A DNA stretch of 64,000 bases from an uncultured Olsenella sp. (GTDB lineage: Bacteria; Actinomycetota; Coriobacteriia; Coriobacteriales; Atopobiaceae): the NCBI GenBank assembly GCA_949287905.1, contig CASEHX010000027.1, positions 38,277-102,276 on the forward strand, written 5' to 3'. Position numbers and translations under genes: made by a program. This document shows, one piece after another, positions 45,130 through 58,984 of the stretch. The number at the start of each line of letters is the position of its first letter. Position 1 is the stretch's first letter. A model generated the notes under the pieces. That model did no database searches. It was not told where the DNA came from and saw nothing but the letters and a program-made list of their open reading frames with translations.

Positions 45130-46686
45130 ATGGAATTCTCTCTTGAATCAGACGCCGAGGCGCTCTGGCAGGACACCCTCGACCTTCTTTCCACCAAGAA
45201 CCTGCCCGAATCGATGCTCGCCATGCTCAGGGGATGCACCCCGAAGAGCATGACGGACTCGACCATGACCATCGAGACGCCCATGAGGCTCGTCCTCAAG
45301 ACCATCTCCAAGAACGCGGAGCTCATAGAGGAGTGCCTCTCCCAGGCGGCCTTTGAGCCCATGACCCTGAGCGTGAACTTCGCGCCGGCGGCCCAGTCAA
45401 ACCCCCAGCGCCCGGCGTCGACGATGTCTCGCGAGGAGGTGGACAGCTGGACGGCGGCAACCACCTCGCAGAAGACGACATGGGACGGGCCGATCCCAAA
45501 GAAGATCGCCGAGGACACCTGGGACGAGGAAGGCGTGGACGCGCTGCGCGAGGCGGCGGCAAAGAGGAGGAGGAACAACCCCCTCGTGGAGGACATCTCC
45601 CCGACGACGTCCAAGCTCACCTTTGACCGCTTTGTCCGAGGCGAGGAGAACGACATCGCCTACCAGGCGGCGCTCCAGGTTGCCAACGGCATGAACAGCA
45701 CCTACAACCCCCTGTTCATCTACGGCAAGAGCGGACTCGGCAAGACGCACCTGCTGCGCGCGATCCAAAACTACATCGCGAGGAACGACCCCTCGCGCCT
45801 GTGCGTGTACCGGGACGCGTCCTCCTTCATCACCGACTACACGGAGGCCATGCGCCACTCGGAGCGCTCGGCGGCAGCGGTCCTGAGACAGAACTACGCC
45901 GACATCGACGTCCTCATCATCGACGACATCCAGAAGATGACCGGCAAGATGGGCACCGTCGGGTTCTTCTTCGACACCTTCAACGAGCTCATAGCAAACG
46001 GCAAGCAGATCGTGCTCGCCGCCGACCGCACCCCCGCTCAGCTCGGCATGGGCAAGGACGGCTTTGACGAGCGCATCACGAGCCGTCTCTCCGCCGGGTT
46101 CACCACCCCCATCCAGATTCCGAGCTATGAGCTCAAGCTTCGCCTCATCGAGACCTTCTGCGAGCGCATGCGCGAGGACGCCCTCCGAGAGAACGTGGCG
46201 GGGCTCACGGGAACCGTCTCAAAGGAGATAGAGAGCTACATGGCCGAGCGCGCGGGCACCAACATCCGCGTGATCGAGGGCTTCTGCCAGCGCTGCCTCT
46301 TCGCCGCCACTGCCGCGGAGAAGCGAGGCGAGCAGCTCCAGAAGGAGGAGATCGAGTCCATAGCGCGCGAGTGCTGGCCGAGCGCGGGCCGAACGGTGTC
46401 CATCGAGGACGTCCAGCGGGCCGTGGAGAAGTTCTACGACATCGACCACCTCACCCTCATCGGCAACAAGCGCAACAAGGGGGTCATGGAGGCTCGTCAT
46501 GTGGGCATATGGCTCTCGCGCGAGCTCTGCGACCGAACGCTCGCGGACATAGGCAAGCACTTCGGGGGCAGGAGCCACGCTACGGTCATGCACAGCATCG
46601 GCGTGGTCGACGACGCCCGCAGGGACGACAAGAGCTTCTATGATCGTCTCATGCAACTGAAGGAGAGCATCACCGGCAATGTGTAG
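45130..46686 (+). CDS. dnaA: Chromosomal replication initiator DnaA
   Basis: A 518-residue AAA+ initiator. Domain I (about 1-85) and a linker lead to the ATPase with Walker A GKSGLGKTHLL and Walker B VLIIDDIQKM. Domain IV carries the DNA-binding signature GGRSHATVMHSI. It binds the TTTTCNACA-like boxes in the three surrounding spacers. The N-terminal domain is divergent from that of Bacillus. It is followed after 236 bases by dnaN. Confidence 0.98.
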   Translation: MEFSLESDAEALWQDTLDLLSTKNLPESMLAMLRGCTPKSMTDSTMTIETPMRLVLKTISKNAELIEECLSQAAFEPMTLSVNFAPAAQSNPQRPASTMSREEVDSWTAATTSQKTTWDGPIPKKIAEDTWDEEGVDALREAAAKRRRNNPLVEDISPTTSKLTFDRFVRGEENDIAYQAALQVANGMNSTYNPLFIYGKSGLGKTHLLRAIQNYIARNDPSRLCVYRDASSFITDYTEAMRHSERSAAAVLRQNYADIDVLIIDDIQKMTGKMGTVGFFFDTFNELIANGKQIVLAADRTPAQLGMGKDGFDERITSRLSAGFTTPIQIPSYELKLRLIETFCERMREDALRENVAGLTGTVSKEIESYMAERAGTNIRVIEGFCQRCLFAATAAEKRGEQLQKEEIESIARECWPSAGRTVSIEDVQRAVEKFYDIDHLTLIGNKRNKGVMEARHVGIWLSRELCDRTLADIGKHFGGRSHATVMHSIGVVDDARRDDKSFYDRLMQLKESITGNV

Positions 46687-46922
46687 GAGAATGTAGAAAA
46701 CCTCGTGGGAAGGTTGTAGAAAGGGGGAGAAAAGTCGGCACTGGGTGTAGAGAATTCTGAGGGAACCTCCGCTCGTGTTCATCGGTGTCTAATCTCAGGG
46801 ACTTCTCAGCAAGCTTTCTTTGTGCTTGTGACCTCGCCCGAAGCCAAGTTGTCTTCTTTTCTACAGTCCCTATTACTACTACTGTCTTTATCTCTTATTA
46901 CTTATTAGAAGAAAGGGCCCAG
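46687..46922. other. oriC: oriC, downstream part with DnaA-trio-like unwinding site
   Basis: The dnaA-dnaN spacer holds minus-strand boxes TTTTCTACA (46692-46700), TTTCTACA-type (46715-46723) and a weaker one (46746-46754), and plus-strand TTTTCTACA (46857-46865). Four bases after the last box lies CTATTACTACTACTG (46870-46884), which on the complement reads 3'-GAT-AAT-GAT-GAT-GAC-5', the DnaA-trio pattern. A very AT-rich stretch follows (46885-46910). Confidence 0.75.
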
Positions 46923-48029
46923 ATGAAGTTCACCGTAAGCCAGTCCTCGCTCATGAAGGCCCTGTCCGTCGTCTCCAAGGGCATGGGAAACAACTCGACG
47001 CTCCCCATTCTCTCGGGCATCTACCTCAGGGCTGAGAACGGCTCCGTCGAGCTGCAGACCAACAACCTCTCGATCTCGATTCGCCACGTCGTGGCGGCCA
47101 ACGTTGAGGAGCCGGGAGAGACCGTGGTCTCCGGCAAGATCCTCATCAACATCGTGAAGACCCTCTCGGACTCCGCCGTCACCTTCGAGGAGTCCGGCCG
47201 GATGGTGACCATCTCCTGCGAGAAGTCCACCTTCAGGCTCAACACCCTCAGCGCCAGGGACTGGCCGGCGTGGAGCGAGATCGAGCCCGAGCGCACGATC
47301 GAGCTCCCGAGTGCCCTCCTCTCCAAGATGGTCGACAAGGTCTACCGCGTCACCTCCAAGGAGCCCACCCGCCAGTTCCTGCAGGGAATCCAGATCACCG
47401 TAGAGAACAACACGATCAGGCTCGTCGCCACGGACTCCTTCCGCCTTGCGGTGTGCGACTCGACCGTCGAGGCTGCCCCCGAGGAGCCGTTCTGTTCGGT
47501 CATCATGGGGTCCGTGTTCCACGACGTGCTCTCCATGCCCACGATGGAGGACACGGTGTCCATCTCCACGACGCAGAGCCAGGCGGTGTTCTCGTTCGGC
47601 ACGACCACGTTCGTGACGAGGCTCCTCGAGGGCAACTTCCCCTCGTATCGCCAGCTCCTGCCCTCCTCCTGCGCCACGGCGGTGACGTTTGGCGCGCAGG
47701 AGCTCTCCGCCGCGCTCAAGCGCGTCTCCGCGATCGCGCAGCAGAACGCCTCCATCCGCCTGGATGTGGATGCAGAGGGCTCGCTCGTCAGGCTCTCCTC
47801 CTCCTCTCCCGACCAGGGCGAGTCCTCGGAGATCATGGCGTGCAAGGTTGAGGGGCAGACGCTCACGATCGGCTTCAACTACCACTACGTGCTCGACTGC
47901 ATGAGCGCCGCGTCCGACTTCGGTGAGGTCCGTCTGGAGCTGCAGGGGCCCGCCCAGCCGGGCATCTTCAAGTGCAACGGCAAGATCAACTACCTCTACC
48001 TCCTCATGCCGATGCGCCTGGGCTCCTAG
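46923..48029 (+). CDS. dnaN: DNA polymerase III beta clamp
   Basis: A 368-residue sliding clamp with three repeated clamp folds, starting MKFTVSQSSLMKALSVVSK and ending with the conserved YLYLLMPMRL. It tethers DNA polymerase and binds partner peptides. The ATG at 46923 follows AAAGGG; the frame is open upstream into the origin spacer, which is not coding. recF starts three bases past its stop. Confidence 0.97.
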   Translation: MKFTVSQSSLMKALSVVSKGMGNNSTLPILSGIYLRAENGSVELQTNNLSISIRHVVAANVEEPGETVVSGKILINIVKTLSDSAVTFEESGRMVTISCEKSTFRLNTLSARDWPAWSEIEPERTIELPSALLSKMVDKVYRVTSKEPTRQFLQGIQITVENNTIRLVATDSFRLAVCDSTVEAAPEEPFCSVIMGSVFHDVLSMPTMEDTVSISTTQSQAVFSFGTTTFVTRLLEGNFPSYRQLLPSSCATAVTFGAQELSAALKRVSAIAQQNASIRLDVDAEGSLVRLSSSSPDQGESSEIMACKVEGQTLTIGFNYHYVLDCMSAASDFGEVRLELQGPAQPGIFKCNGKINYLYLLMPMRLGS

Positions 48030-48032
48030 AGA

Positions 48033-49127
48033 ATGGGTCTCGTCGTCAAAGAGCTCAGGCTCGCGGACTTCCGCAGCTTTGAGCGACTCGAGCTTCGGCC
48101 CTCGGAGGGGGTTACCATTCTCGTGGGGCCCAATGCGGCGGGAAAGACCAATACCGTGGAGGCGCTCCAGCTTCTGACGGCGGGTTCCTCGTTCAGGAAG
48201 CCCACGCCGCGCCAGCTCGTCCGCGACGGTGCCGAGTCCGCGCGCATCGACGCCCGTCTCGAGGGAGACGGCCGCGTCGTCGACGTCCGCTGCGACGTGA
48301 CGACGGCGCCTCCCGCCCGGCGCTTCTCGAGAAACGGAAAGCGCTGTCAGGCATCCGAGGTCCCGGAGAGCCTGATGTCCGTGCTCTTCTCCCCTGACGA
48401 CCTTGCGCTCGTCAAGCGCGGCGCGTCGGTGAGGAGAGACGAGCTTGACGGCTTTGGTCGTCAGGCCAGCAGCGGCTTCTCGAGGGTCCTCTCCGAGTAC
48501 CAGAGGGCCGTGGAACAGAGAAACCGCCTCCTCAAGGAGGAGAGGCCGGATCTCTCGCTGCTCGCCGCCTGGGACGCCTCCGTCGCCCTGGGCGGGTCCG
48601 CCGTCCTGTCCGCGCGCCTGAGGCTCTTCTCGCGCCTCGCGGACAAGCTTGGGGAGGCCTACGCCTCCATCTCCTCGTGGGAGCCGCTGGAGTGTCGTTA
48701 CGTGTGCAGCCTGGGGGAAGAGGCTCTCGAGAGCGATAGGGAGTCTTTGAGGGACCTCTTTCTCGAGCGCCTCGCTGCCGGCAGGGAGAACGACCTGAGG
48801 CGCCAGCAGACCTGCGTGGGCCCCCATAGGGACGACGTCCAGTTCCTCGTCTCCGGGAGGGATGCCCGCGCCTTTGCGTCGCAGGGTCAGCAGCGCTCCA
48901 TAGCGCTGGCCCTGAAGATGGCGGAGGTCGAGCTCGCGGAGGAGATCCTGGGGGACCGCCCGGTCCTTCTGCTCGACGACGTCATGAGCGAGCTCGACGA
49001 GCGGCGTCGCGCGGCCGTGGTCGACTTCGTGGGCAGGGGTATCCAAACGCTCATAACAACGACCAACCTTGGTTACTTCTCGCACAACATTCTTGAGTCT
49101 TCCGAGGTGGTGAGCTTTGGTGAGTGA
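48033..49127 (+). CDS. recF: RecF recombination protein
   Basis: A 364-residue SMC-like ATPase that loads RecA at gaps through RecO/RecR. Walker A is GPNAAGKTN. The signature motif is FASQGQQRSIALALKMAE and Walker B is VLLLDDVMSELD. It is coupled to dnaN upstream and overlaps the DUF721 gene downstream. Confidence 0.96.
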   Translation: MGLVVKELRLADFRSFERLELRPSEGVTILVGPNAAGKTNTVEALQLLTAGSSFRKPTPRQLVRDGAESARIDARLEGDGRVVDVRCDVTTAPPARRFSRNGKRCQASEVPESLMSVLFSPDDLALVKRGASVRRDELDGFGRQASSGFSRVLSEYQRAVEQRNRLLKEERPDLSLLAAWDASVALGGSAVLSARLRLFSRLADKLGEAYASISSWEPLECRYVCSLGEEALESDRESLRDLFLERLAAGRENDLRRQQTCVGPHRDDVQFLVSGRDARAFASQGQQRSIALALKMAEVELAEEILGDRPVLLLDDVMSELDERRRAAVVDFVGRGIQTLITTTNLGYFSHNILESSEVVSFGE

Positions 49128-49650
49128 CGAAATAGTCGACAAAGTTCGTCGCCGCGAACAAGGAACCGCCCAAGCCGGGGCCTTGCTGGAAGAGGTCATG
49201 GACCGGCTCGCCACGACGGGCGAGAGGGAGTCTCAGAACGCGGTGTTCGTGGTTTGGAACAGGGTTAACGGAGACGTGGAGCGCGCCCACACCACGGGGG
49301 TGTACGTGGGGGAGCCCCGCCGCGGCGCGCGGGACCCGGAGCTCACCGTCTACGTCGACTCCCCTTCGTTCAGGACCGACTTCTCGGCGAACCACGAGGT
49401 GTATCTGGCTCGCCTTGCGAGTGCCGGCCTCAGGTTCTCGCGCATAGAGTTCAGACTCTCCAAGAGGAAGGCGGCGAGACGCGAGGAGCCCTCGCACCCC
49501 TCTCCGCGGAAGGGCCCGCTGCCGGAGCTCTCGGCCGAGGAGGAGAGCAGCGTCGAGGGGCTCTGCTCGTCACTGCCGGAAAGGCTGAGGGAAAGCGTTT
49601 CTCAGGCGATGAGAGTCTCTCTCAGAGTGCAAAAGCAAGAACATAGCTAA
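49120..49650 (+). CDS. DUF721 protein (DciA-like)
   Basis: A 176-residue protein in the place of actinobacterial DUF721 (DciA) genes between recF and gyrB. DciA proteins load or activate the replicative helicase DnaB. The conserved core covers about 20-110 (VFVVWNRVNGDVERAHTTGV, ELTVYVDSPSFRTDFSANHE, LRFSRIEFRLSKRK), followed by a disordered Pro/Glu-rich tail. The GTG at 49120 overlaps the recF stop and follows GAGGTGG. Confidence 0.8.
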   Translation: MSDEIVDKVRRREQGTAQAGALLEEVMDRLATTGERESQNAVFVVWNRVNGDVERAHTTGVYVGEPRRGARDPELTVYVDSPSFRTDFSANHEVYLARLASAGLRFSRIEFRLSKRKAARREEPSHPSPRKGPLPELSAEEESSVEGLCSSLPERLRESVSQAMRVSLRVQKQEHS

Positions 49651-49784
49651 TTTGTTGAGAGCGCCCTCAGAGCGCCTCTCACAGCCTCACAAGCGCTATC
49701 ATCCTTTAGGTTATGCCGTTTTTGGTAACGGCCACCGTGATAATGACTCCTTTGGGTTGTGTGTGTAACCCTCGGTGAGAGGAT

Positions 49785-51830
<2,046 letters not shown>

Positions 51831-51843
51831 CACCCTGACGGGA

Positions 51844-51918
51844 TGATTCAAAAGGGGACAGACCCCTTTTGAATCATCGAACCCATGATTCAAAAGGGGT
51901 CTGTCCCCTTTTGAATCA
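51844..51918. repeat. REP/BIME-like palindrome, copy 2
   Basis: Inverted 34-nt arms (51844-51877 and 51885-51918) with a 7-base centre. Each arm contains the stem TGATTCAAAAGGGG / CCCCTTTTGAATCA with ACAGA between. Same family as 18282-18356. It fills almost the whole gyrB-gyrA gap. Confidence 0.85.
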
Positions 51919-51936
51919 CCCAGAGAAAGGCCATAC

Positions 51937-54690
<2,754 letters not shown>

Positions 54691-54697
54691 CGAACAA

Positions 54698-54732
54698 GGG
54701 CCCCTCACGCTGGTGAGGGGCCCTTCTTGTTT
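54698..54732 (+). terminator. Terminator after gyrA
   Basis: Perfect 11-bp stem GGGCCCCTCAC / GTGAGGGGCCC, 4-nt loop, then TTCTTGTTT. Confidence 0.92.
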
Positions 54733-54812
54733 GAGTCTGGGCAGTTTGTTCAGTGGCTTTTTCGAACGACCAAACAACCAACCAACGAGAAACAGGCTGA
54801 ATCAGGCAGGTG

Positions 54813-55349
54813 TTACTCGCAGTCCTGCTCGCCGTGAGGAACGTTGAAGTCCTCAGGCGAGAGGTTCTCCACAAAGTTGTGGAACTCCTCGAGCTCCTGC
54901 TGTCTCTCGTGCTCCTCGACTCCCTTGAAGTCCGGGAGGGCAGCCGTTGAGAGGACGGAGTCCTCGGCGAAGATGGGGGTATCGGTTCTCACCGCGAGCG
55001 CGATGGCATCAGAGGGCCGGGAGTCCACGAGAACGTGCGCTCCGTCAGCCGTGAGGATGTCGATCTGAGCGAAGAAGGTCGTGCCCTCGACAGAGGTGAT
55101 TCGGACCTCGTTGACTCGCGCCCCCAGGGAGTCGATGACGGACCTGAGAAGGTCGTGCGTGAGAGGGCGTCCGGAGGTTCGGCTTCCAACGCCCATGGTG
55201 ATGGCCGTCGCCTCAACGGTGCCGATGCGAATGGGCAGCTGGAGAGGCTCACAAGACCCAAGGGACTCATGCGTTCTCAGGATGACGAGCGAGGCGATGG
55301 GGCCCTCGCCGACAACGACTCCCTCTATGTCCATTCTTCTCAGTGCCAC
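54813..55349 (-). CDS. Bifunctional nuclease family (DUF151) protein
   Basis: A 178-residue protein of the BFN/DUF151 family. The conserved core includes RPLTHDLLRSVIDSLGARVN, VEGTTFFAQI and VDSRPSDAIALAVRTDTPIF, the last being the family signature. Members have been linked to nuclease or stress functions, but the substrate is unsettled. The GTG start follows AGAGGAGG. It is the only minus-strand protein gene to the right of the origin here and stands alone between the gyrA terminator and the tRNA pair. Confidence 0.9.
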   Translation of the reverse strand: MALRRMDIEGVVVGEGPIASLVILRTHESLGSCEPLQLPIRIGTVEATAITMGVGSRTSGRPLTHDLLRSVIDSLGARVNEVRITSVEGTTFFAQIDILTADGAHVLVDSRPSDAIALAVRTDTPIFAEDSVLSTAALPDFKGVEEHERQQELEEFHNFVENLSPEDFNVPHGEQDCE

Positions 55350-55452
55350 GTAACCTCCTCTTCTCTGCCCGCCTATCCTACCCGATAGACCAGCCTGCTA
55401 ACAGAAGGATGGGGGCCAGAAACGAATTAGGACAGAATTTGTAAAAAAGTCG

Positions 55453-55481
55453 TTGACCCGCGGGCGAGGCCTGTGTAATAT
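55453..55481 (+). promoter_or_regulatory. Promoter of the tRNA-Ile/tRNA-Ala pair
   Basis: TTGACC (55453-55458), a 17-base spacer and TAATAT (55476-55481), ending 13 bases before the tRNA-Ile 5' end. A near-consensus housekeeping promoter. Confidence 0.8.
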
Positions 55482-55494
55482 ATCTCCTTGCGTT

Positions 55495-55571
55495 GGGCCT
55501 GTAGCTCAGTTGGTCAGAGCGTCCGGCTGATAACCGGGAGGTCACAAGTTCGAACCTTGTCAGGCCCACCA
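55495..55571 (+). tRNA. tRNA-Ile (GAT)
   Basis: A 77-nt tRNA with encoded CCA. Loop CTGATAA gives anticodon GAT, acceptor GGGCCTG pairs with CAGGCCC, and the T-loop is GTTCGAACC. It lies downstream of gyrA with tRNA-Ala, as in mycobacteria, instead of in an rRNA spacer. Confidence 0.97.
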
Positions 55572-55586
55572 CTTCCTGACAATAGT

Positions 55587-55627
55587 CGCCCCAGCGTTAG
55601 CCGAGTCGCCGCTGGGGCGATTATTAT
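55587..55627 (+). terminator. Terminator-like hairpin after tRNA-Ile
   Basis: Stem CGCCCCAGCG / CGCTGGGGCG (55587-55596 with 55610-55619) followed by ATTATTAT. It may end part of the transcription before tRNA-Ala. Confidence 0.65.
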
Positions 55628-55652
55628 ATTCCGACGCGCTGTCGGCCCATAC

Positions 55653-55728
55653 GGGGACGTAGCTCAGCTGGGAGAGCGCGGGCTTTGCAAGCCTGAGGTC
55701 GTGGGTTCGAACCCCATCGTCTCCACCA
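55653..55728 (+). tRNA. tRNA-Ala (TGC)
   Basis: A 76-nt tRNA with encoded CCA. Loop TTTGCAA gives anticodon TGC, acceptor GGGGACG pairs with CGTCTCC, and the T-loop is GTTCGAACC. Confidence 0.97.
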
Positions 55729-55736
55729 GAGAATTG

Positions 55737-55767
55737 AACGCCGAGGCCTTTTAGGCCCCGGCGTTTT
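55737..55767 (+). terminator. Terminator after tRNA-Ala
   Basis: Nested stem AACGCCG / CGGCGTT with inner GGCC / GGCC, followed by TTTT. Confidence 0.88.
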
Positions 55768-55865
55768 TCATACCGGGCTCTCCCCAGGGGCCCGGGGCCC
55801 TCCGCCTTCGGGACAGACGAGGGATTGGGGTATCATCTCGGCTGTAAAGGCACACGGGAGGAACC

Positions 55866-56288
55866 ATGGCTGATCAGAAGGAATTGTTGGACGGCGTATC
55901 GTCAGAGACCGACGAGCTCGCAAGCACGCTCATGGGTGACGCACTGGACCTTCTCGCCGCTGGAGAGCCGTTTGGCGTCCTTCTTGCTGTCCAGACCTCC
56001 TCTGGAGAGGTCAAGAGCTACGAGTTTGAGGATGACGGCCCTGAGGCCTGTCTGGAGGCCGCCCGCGCACGTGTGGGCGAGGTGGCTGGCGCAAAGCGGT
56101 ATGCGCTTGTGTACGAGGGCGCCGTTGAGCTCGAGGACGAGGGCTTTGCCGATGCCCTGCTGCTCGAGTTTGGCGAGCGCGGCTACCGCAGCTATTCCGC
56201 CTACTCCCTTGTCGACGGCAAGGGCTCGGGAGACGGCTTCTCCTGGACGGACCCGGCTCCAGCGGGAGAGGTTGACCCCCTGCTGTAG
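55866..56288 (+). CDS. Conserved acidic protein, hypothetical
   Basis: A 140-residue cytosolic protein starting after GGGAGG. It is acidic, without membrane segments or Cys pairs beyond one Cys. The body (about 30-125) alternates strands and helices, with YEFEDDGPEACLEAARARVG, AKRYALVYEGAVEL and FGERGYRSYSAYSLVDG. No family is recognised. It sits between the tRNA pair and typA in the same direction, 130 bases before typA, and may share its transcript. Confidence 0.75.
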   Translation: MADQKELLDGVSSETDELASTLMGDALDLLAAGEPFGVLLAVQTSSGEVKSYEFEDDGPEACLEAARARVGEVAGAKRYALVYEGAVELEDEGFADALLLEFGERGYRSYSAYSLVDGKGSGDGFSWTDPAPAGEVDPLL

Positions 56289-56421
56289 AGACGCCCGTGT
56301 GACCCGTGCCCGAGTTCTGGTCATTGCGATGAGCTGGGCGAAGTTCCCGCACGATCTCCGTTTGCGCTGTATAATGCACCGGTTGCCGAATAGTGCGAAC
56401 AGATGAGACCGAGAGGGACAA

Positions 56422-58260
56422 ATGCGCCAGGAGAACATCAGAAACATCGCGATCATCGCCCACGTTGACCACGGAAAGACCACCTTGGTCGACCAAATGC
56501 TCAAGGCGACGGATGCCTTCCGAGAGAACCAGCAGGTACAGGAGCGTGTGCTCGACTCCAACGACCAAGAGCGTGAGCGTGGAATCACCATCTTGGCCAA
56601 GAACATCTCCATCGAATACAAGGGCGTGAAGATCAACGTCATCGACACCCCGGGTCACGCGGACTTTGGCGGCGAGGTCGAGCGCGTCCTGCGCATGGCC
56701 GATGGCGCCCTCCTCTTGGTCGATGCCGCCGAGGGACCCATGCCCCAGACGCGCTTCGTCCTGCGTCACGCCATCGACGCCGGCCTTGCCATCATGATCG
56801 TGGTGAACAAGATCGACCGTGACGGCGCGCGCCCCGAGGAGGTCGTCAACGACTCCCTCGACCTCATGGCAGACCTTGGCGCCACAGACGAACAGCTCGA
56901 GTTTGCGATGGAACACGTCATCTACGCCTCCGCCGTGAACGGCTTCGCCCGCCTGGAGCCCGAGGACGGCAATCAGGACATGTTCCCCATGCTCGACATG
57001 ATCGTCGATGAGCTTCCTGCGCCGGATGTCGACGTGGACGGTCCTTTGGCGATGCAGTGTGTGACCATCGACCACTCCGAATACGTTGGTCGAATCGGCA
57101 TCGGTCGCATCTACTCGGGCACCATCCACGCCGGAGACAAGATTCTCGTGGTCAAGAACGATGGCAGTCGTGCCATGAGCCAGGTCAAGCAGTTGTTCAC
57201 CTTCGACTATCTTGGTCGAAAGGAATGTTCGGAAGCGCAGGCAGGAGACATCGCCGCCGTGGTCGGTGTTGACTCGACGGACATTGGCGACGTCTACACC
57301 GATCCCGAGAACCCGGTGGAGCTTGAGCCCATCGAGATCGACCCGCCCACGCTCTCCGTTGTCTTTGAGCCGTCGACCTCTCCACTCGTTGGTCGTGAGG
57401 GTGACATCGTGGGTGGTCGCCAGCTCAAGGAGCGCCTCATGCAGGAGCGCGAGAACAACGTGACCATGCGCATCGAGGAGCTCCCCGACAAGACGGGCGT
57501 GGAGGTCGCCGGCCGCGGCATCCTGCACCTCTCCGTGCTCATGGAGACCATGCGCCGCGAGGGCTTTGAGTTCCAGGTGGGACGTCCGCGCGTGCTCTTC
57601 AAGAAGGATGCCAACGGAAACCTCACCGAGCCCGTCGAGCAGGCCGTGGTGGAGTGCCCCGGCGAGTACTCCGGTAAGGTCATCGAGGTCTTTGGCAACG
57701 CTGGTGGAACCATGACCAGCATGGACGCCGGCCTCACGCAGACCCACCTCGAGTTCAAGATCCCCACGCGCGGCATCATGGGCCTCAAGAACCGCATCCT
57801 CAACGTCACCCACGGCGAGGCCGTCTTCTATCACACGTTCCTCGAGTATGGTCCCTACGCGGGCGAGATTGGCGTGCGTCAGAACGGTGCCATGATCTCC
57901 ATGAGCACTGAGAAGGCCGTCGCCTACGCGCTCGGCACGCTCCAGGAGCGCGGTGCCCTGTTCGTGGGGCCTGGTGACGAGTGCTACGAGGGCATGCTCG
58001 TGGGCGAGCGCTCAAAGCCCGGTGACATGGTCGTCAACATCGCGCGCACGAAGAGCCTTGGCAACCAGCGCTCGAGCACGGCCGACATCGCGGTGCAGCT
58101 CACTCCTCCGCGCACCTTTACGCTTGAGGAGGCGCTCGAGTACATCATGGATGACGAGCTGGTGGAGGTCACCCCTAAGAGCATCCGCATGCGCAAGCGC
58201 CTGCTCTCAGAGATCGAGCGCCGCAAGTGGGCCGTCCGCAACGGCAAGGTCAAGAAGTAG
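56422..58260 (+). CDS. typA: Ribosome-associated GTPase TypA/BipA
   Basis: A 612-residue translational GTPase that helps assemble 50S subunits, especially under stress. G motifs are HVDHGKTTL, the RGIT switch region, DTPGHADFGGEV, NKIDRDGA and SAVNG. EF-G-like domains II, III and V follow, and the BipA-specific C-terminal domain ends with RMRKRLLSEIERRKW. The ATG follows GAGAGGGAC. A hairpin terminator follows. Confidence 0.97.
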   Translation: MRQENIRNIAIIAHVDHGKTTLVDQMLKATDAFRENQQVQERVLDSNDQERERGITILAKNISIEYKGVKINVIDTPGHADFGGEVERVLRMADGALLLVDAAEGPMPQTRFVLRHAIDAGLAIMIVVNKIDRDGARPEEVVNDSLDLMADLGATDEQLEFAMEHVIYASAVNGFARLEPEDGNQDMFPMLDMIVDELPAPDVDVDGPLAMQCVTIDHSEYVGRIGIGRIYSGTIHAGDKILVVKNDGSRAMSQVKQLFTFDYLGRKECSEAQAGDIAAVVGVDSTDIGDVYTDPENPVELEPIEIDPPTLSVVFEPSTSPLVGREGDIVGGRQLKERLMQERENNVTMRIEELPDKTGVEVAGRGILHLSVLMETMRREGFEFQVGRPRVLFKKDANGNLTEPVEQAVVECPGEYSGKVIEVFGNAGGTMTSMDAGLTQTHLEFKIPTRGIMGLKNRILNVTHGEAVFYHTFLEYGPYAGEIGVRQNGAMISMSTEKAVAYALGTLQERGALFVGPGDECYEGMLVGERSKPGDMVVNIARTKSLGNQRSSTADIAVQLTPPRTFTLEEALEYIMDDELVEVTPKSIRMRKRLLSEIERRKWAVRNGKVKK

Positions 58261-58306
58261 CGAGAGGCACCTCTTGTAGTCTAGAATAACTCACAGCGTT
58301 CTTCTC

Positions 58307-58357
58307 ACGTCCCGCCTATCTGAGTGACGAGTGTCCTCAGGAGGCGGGACGTTCTTT
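58307..58357 (+). terminator. Terminator after typA
   Basis: Stem ACGTCCCGCC / GGCGGGACGT (58307-58316 with 58343-58352) with a 26-nt loop, followed by TCTTT. The long loop lowers certainty. Confidence 0.65.
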
Positions 58358-58984
58358 GTGTTGGAAGGCGACGGCTGAAAGCTCCAATCCTATGTGTTTT
58401 GACGATAGTTAGGTCACCGAACAAACGACCAAGAATTCGACCAAGATGGATTGCAACAAACAGTATGCGGGGGCTTTCAACGAGAATGATGAATAAAACC
58501 AAAGCTCAGGATCAGTAAGCACTAATACCCAAGGTCACACGAGACGTGTTCGAAAGGCTAAACATTGAGATCCGGATTAGAGGCATTTGTCGACAAAGAT
58601 AACCAGGGTCACGTCGAGCGTCAGCGAAGTGCTCAAATTACCGTTCAGGAGGGATTCGCGTACGCTCGCCTAAAAACCCCTACCGTCCATATACATAAAT
58701 TTGTGAAGTCAAAATGAGCTGCGACCAGATTTGGTCTATGAACGAACATGAGAAACAACACCTTTTACGTGCAGACTTGTTAGAAGAACAACCCCGTGGT
58801 CTCAAGGAATCGATACCACGACAGCTCTCTTTGAAATAGATGAACGTGCACGTAGATACCCTAATTCAGGCTGAATTTCACAAATTGTGGAGCTTCTGTC
58901 TCGGATACAGTTACTCCGAATCAGGCTGTTTCGTGGGCACTGCTGTCTATCGGGACGCCAGGGTCCTTGGAGAAAGGGGTTCGA
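58358..58984. other. Long AT-richer leader region, no supported gene
   Basis: About 630 bases between typA and the GH20 gene, clearly lower in GC than the neighbours. No frame has a ribosome site with credible protein sequence. It probably contains the promoter and a long 5' leader of the glycosidase gene. No clear -35/-10 pair, operator or riboswitch could be identified. Confidence 0.45.

Noticed and set aside
46905..49214. 769-codon minus-strand frame over dnaN and recF
   Set aside because: Antisense to dnaN and recF, whose catalytic motifs and spacing are intact.
49654..49784. Regulatory hairpin in the gyrB leader
   Set aside because: Weak CTCAGAGCGCCTCTCA-like pairings only; nothing distinctive enough to call.
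55495..55728. rRNA operon spacer fragment
   Set aside because: tRNA-Ile and tRNA-Ala lack any flanking rRNA sequence and have their own promoter and terminators.
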